Assembly: GCA_020061965.1 (NCBI GenBank) | Contig: JAGUXG010000170.1 | Location: forward strand, 1-5,472 | From: a bacterium | GTDB taxonomy: Bacteria > UBA9089 > UBA9088 > JAGUXG01 | Length of the DNA stretch: 5,472 nt | Direction: 5' to 3' | In this document: positions 5,463-5,472 of the stretch, piece by piece | Layout of the letters: each line of letters starts with the position of its first letter | Numbering within the stretch: position 1 is the first letter of the stretch | Program-made: the position numbers and the translations under genes | Notes under the pieces: model-generated | What the model was told of the DNA's origin: nothing | The model's database searches: none | What the model saw: only the letters and a program-made list of their open reading frames with translations

Positions 5463-5472
5463 TATGCGAAAA
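5463..5472 (+). repeat. Terminal 10-bp direct repeat (matches 1-10)
   Basis: The last ten bases, TATGCGAAAA, equal the first ten. At the left end they run into the 16-bp motif (6-21); the right end stops within what could be a third copy of it. The match is exact and sits at both termini. It may mean that the sequence was broken at a dispersed repeat, or that the ends overlap. Confidence 0.55.

Overview
The window carries four housekeeping-type genes and five short non-coding stretches. It looks like chromosomal DNA from a moderately AT-rich, probably Gram-negative bacterium. I cannot name the lineage. The complex I subunit, the indirect aminoacylation enzyme GatB and a MlaF-type ATPase fit many uncultivated bacterial phyla. 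The gene order nuoL-mlaF-truB-gatB is not a familiar one, so the usual operons (nuo, mla, rbfA-truB, gatCAB) appear to be broken up in this genome. I see no phage, plasmid, CRISPR, toxin or insertion-sequence gene, and no candidate for a new multi-gene system. The unusual content lies between the genes.

Layout. Positions 1-156 are non-coding: a 16-bp motif that recurs near the other end, a 15-bp inverted repeat, and a good sigma70-type promoter whose -10 box lies in the left arm of a perfect 13-bp palindrome just before nuoL. nuoL (157-1968, +) encodes the NuoL proton-pumping subunit of NADH dehydrogenase. It is followed after 4 nt by an MlaF-like ABC ATPase gene (1973-2698, +), so the two look co-transcribed. 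Positions 2699-2921 hold a palindromic element with arms built of 7-bp units, whose right end appears to supply the -35 box of a truB promoter. truB (2922-3806, +) encodes tRNA pseudouridine-55 synthase. Positions 3807-3876 separate two convergent genes and hold two hairpins, one of which is a credible terminator for gatB. gatB (3877-5325, -) encodes subunit B of the tRNA-dependent amidotransferase. Positions 5326-5472 hold a strong gatB promoter placed so close to the start codon that the mRNA should be nearly leaderless.

How the genes relate. They do not form one pathway. nuoL serves respiration, mlaF probably energises lipid transport at the inner membrane, and truB and gatB serve tRNA modification and tRNA charging. 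None of the four starts has a convincing Shine-Dalgarno sequence. The three proposed promoters all have 18-bp spacers. The first and last 10 bases of the window are identical, which may mark a dispersed repeat at which the contig ended or, less likely, circularity.
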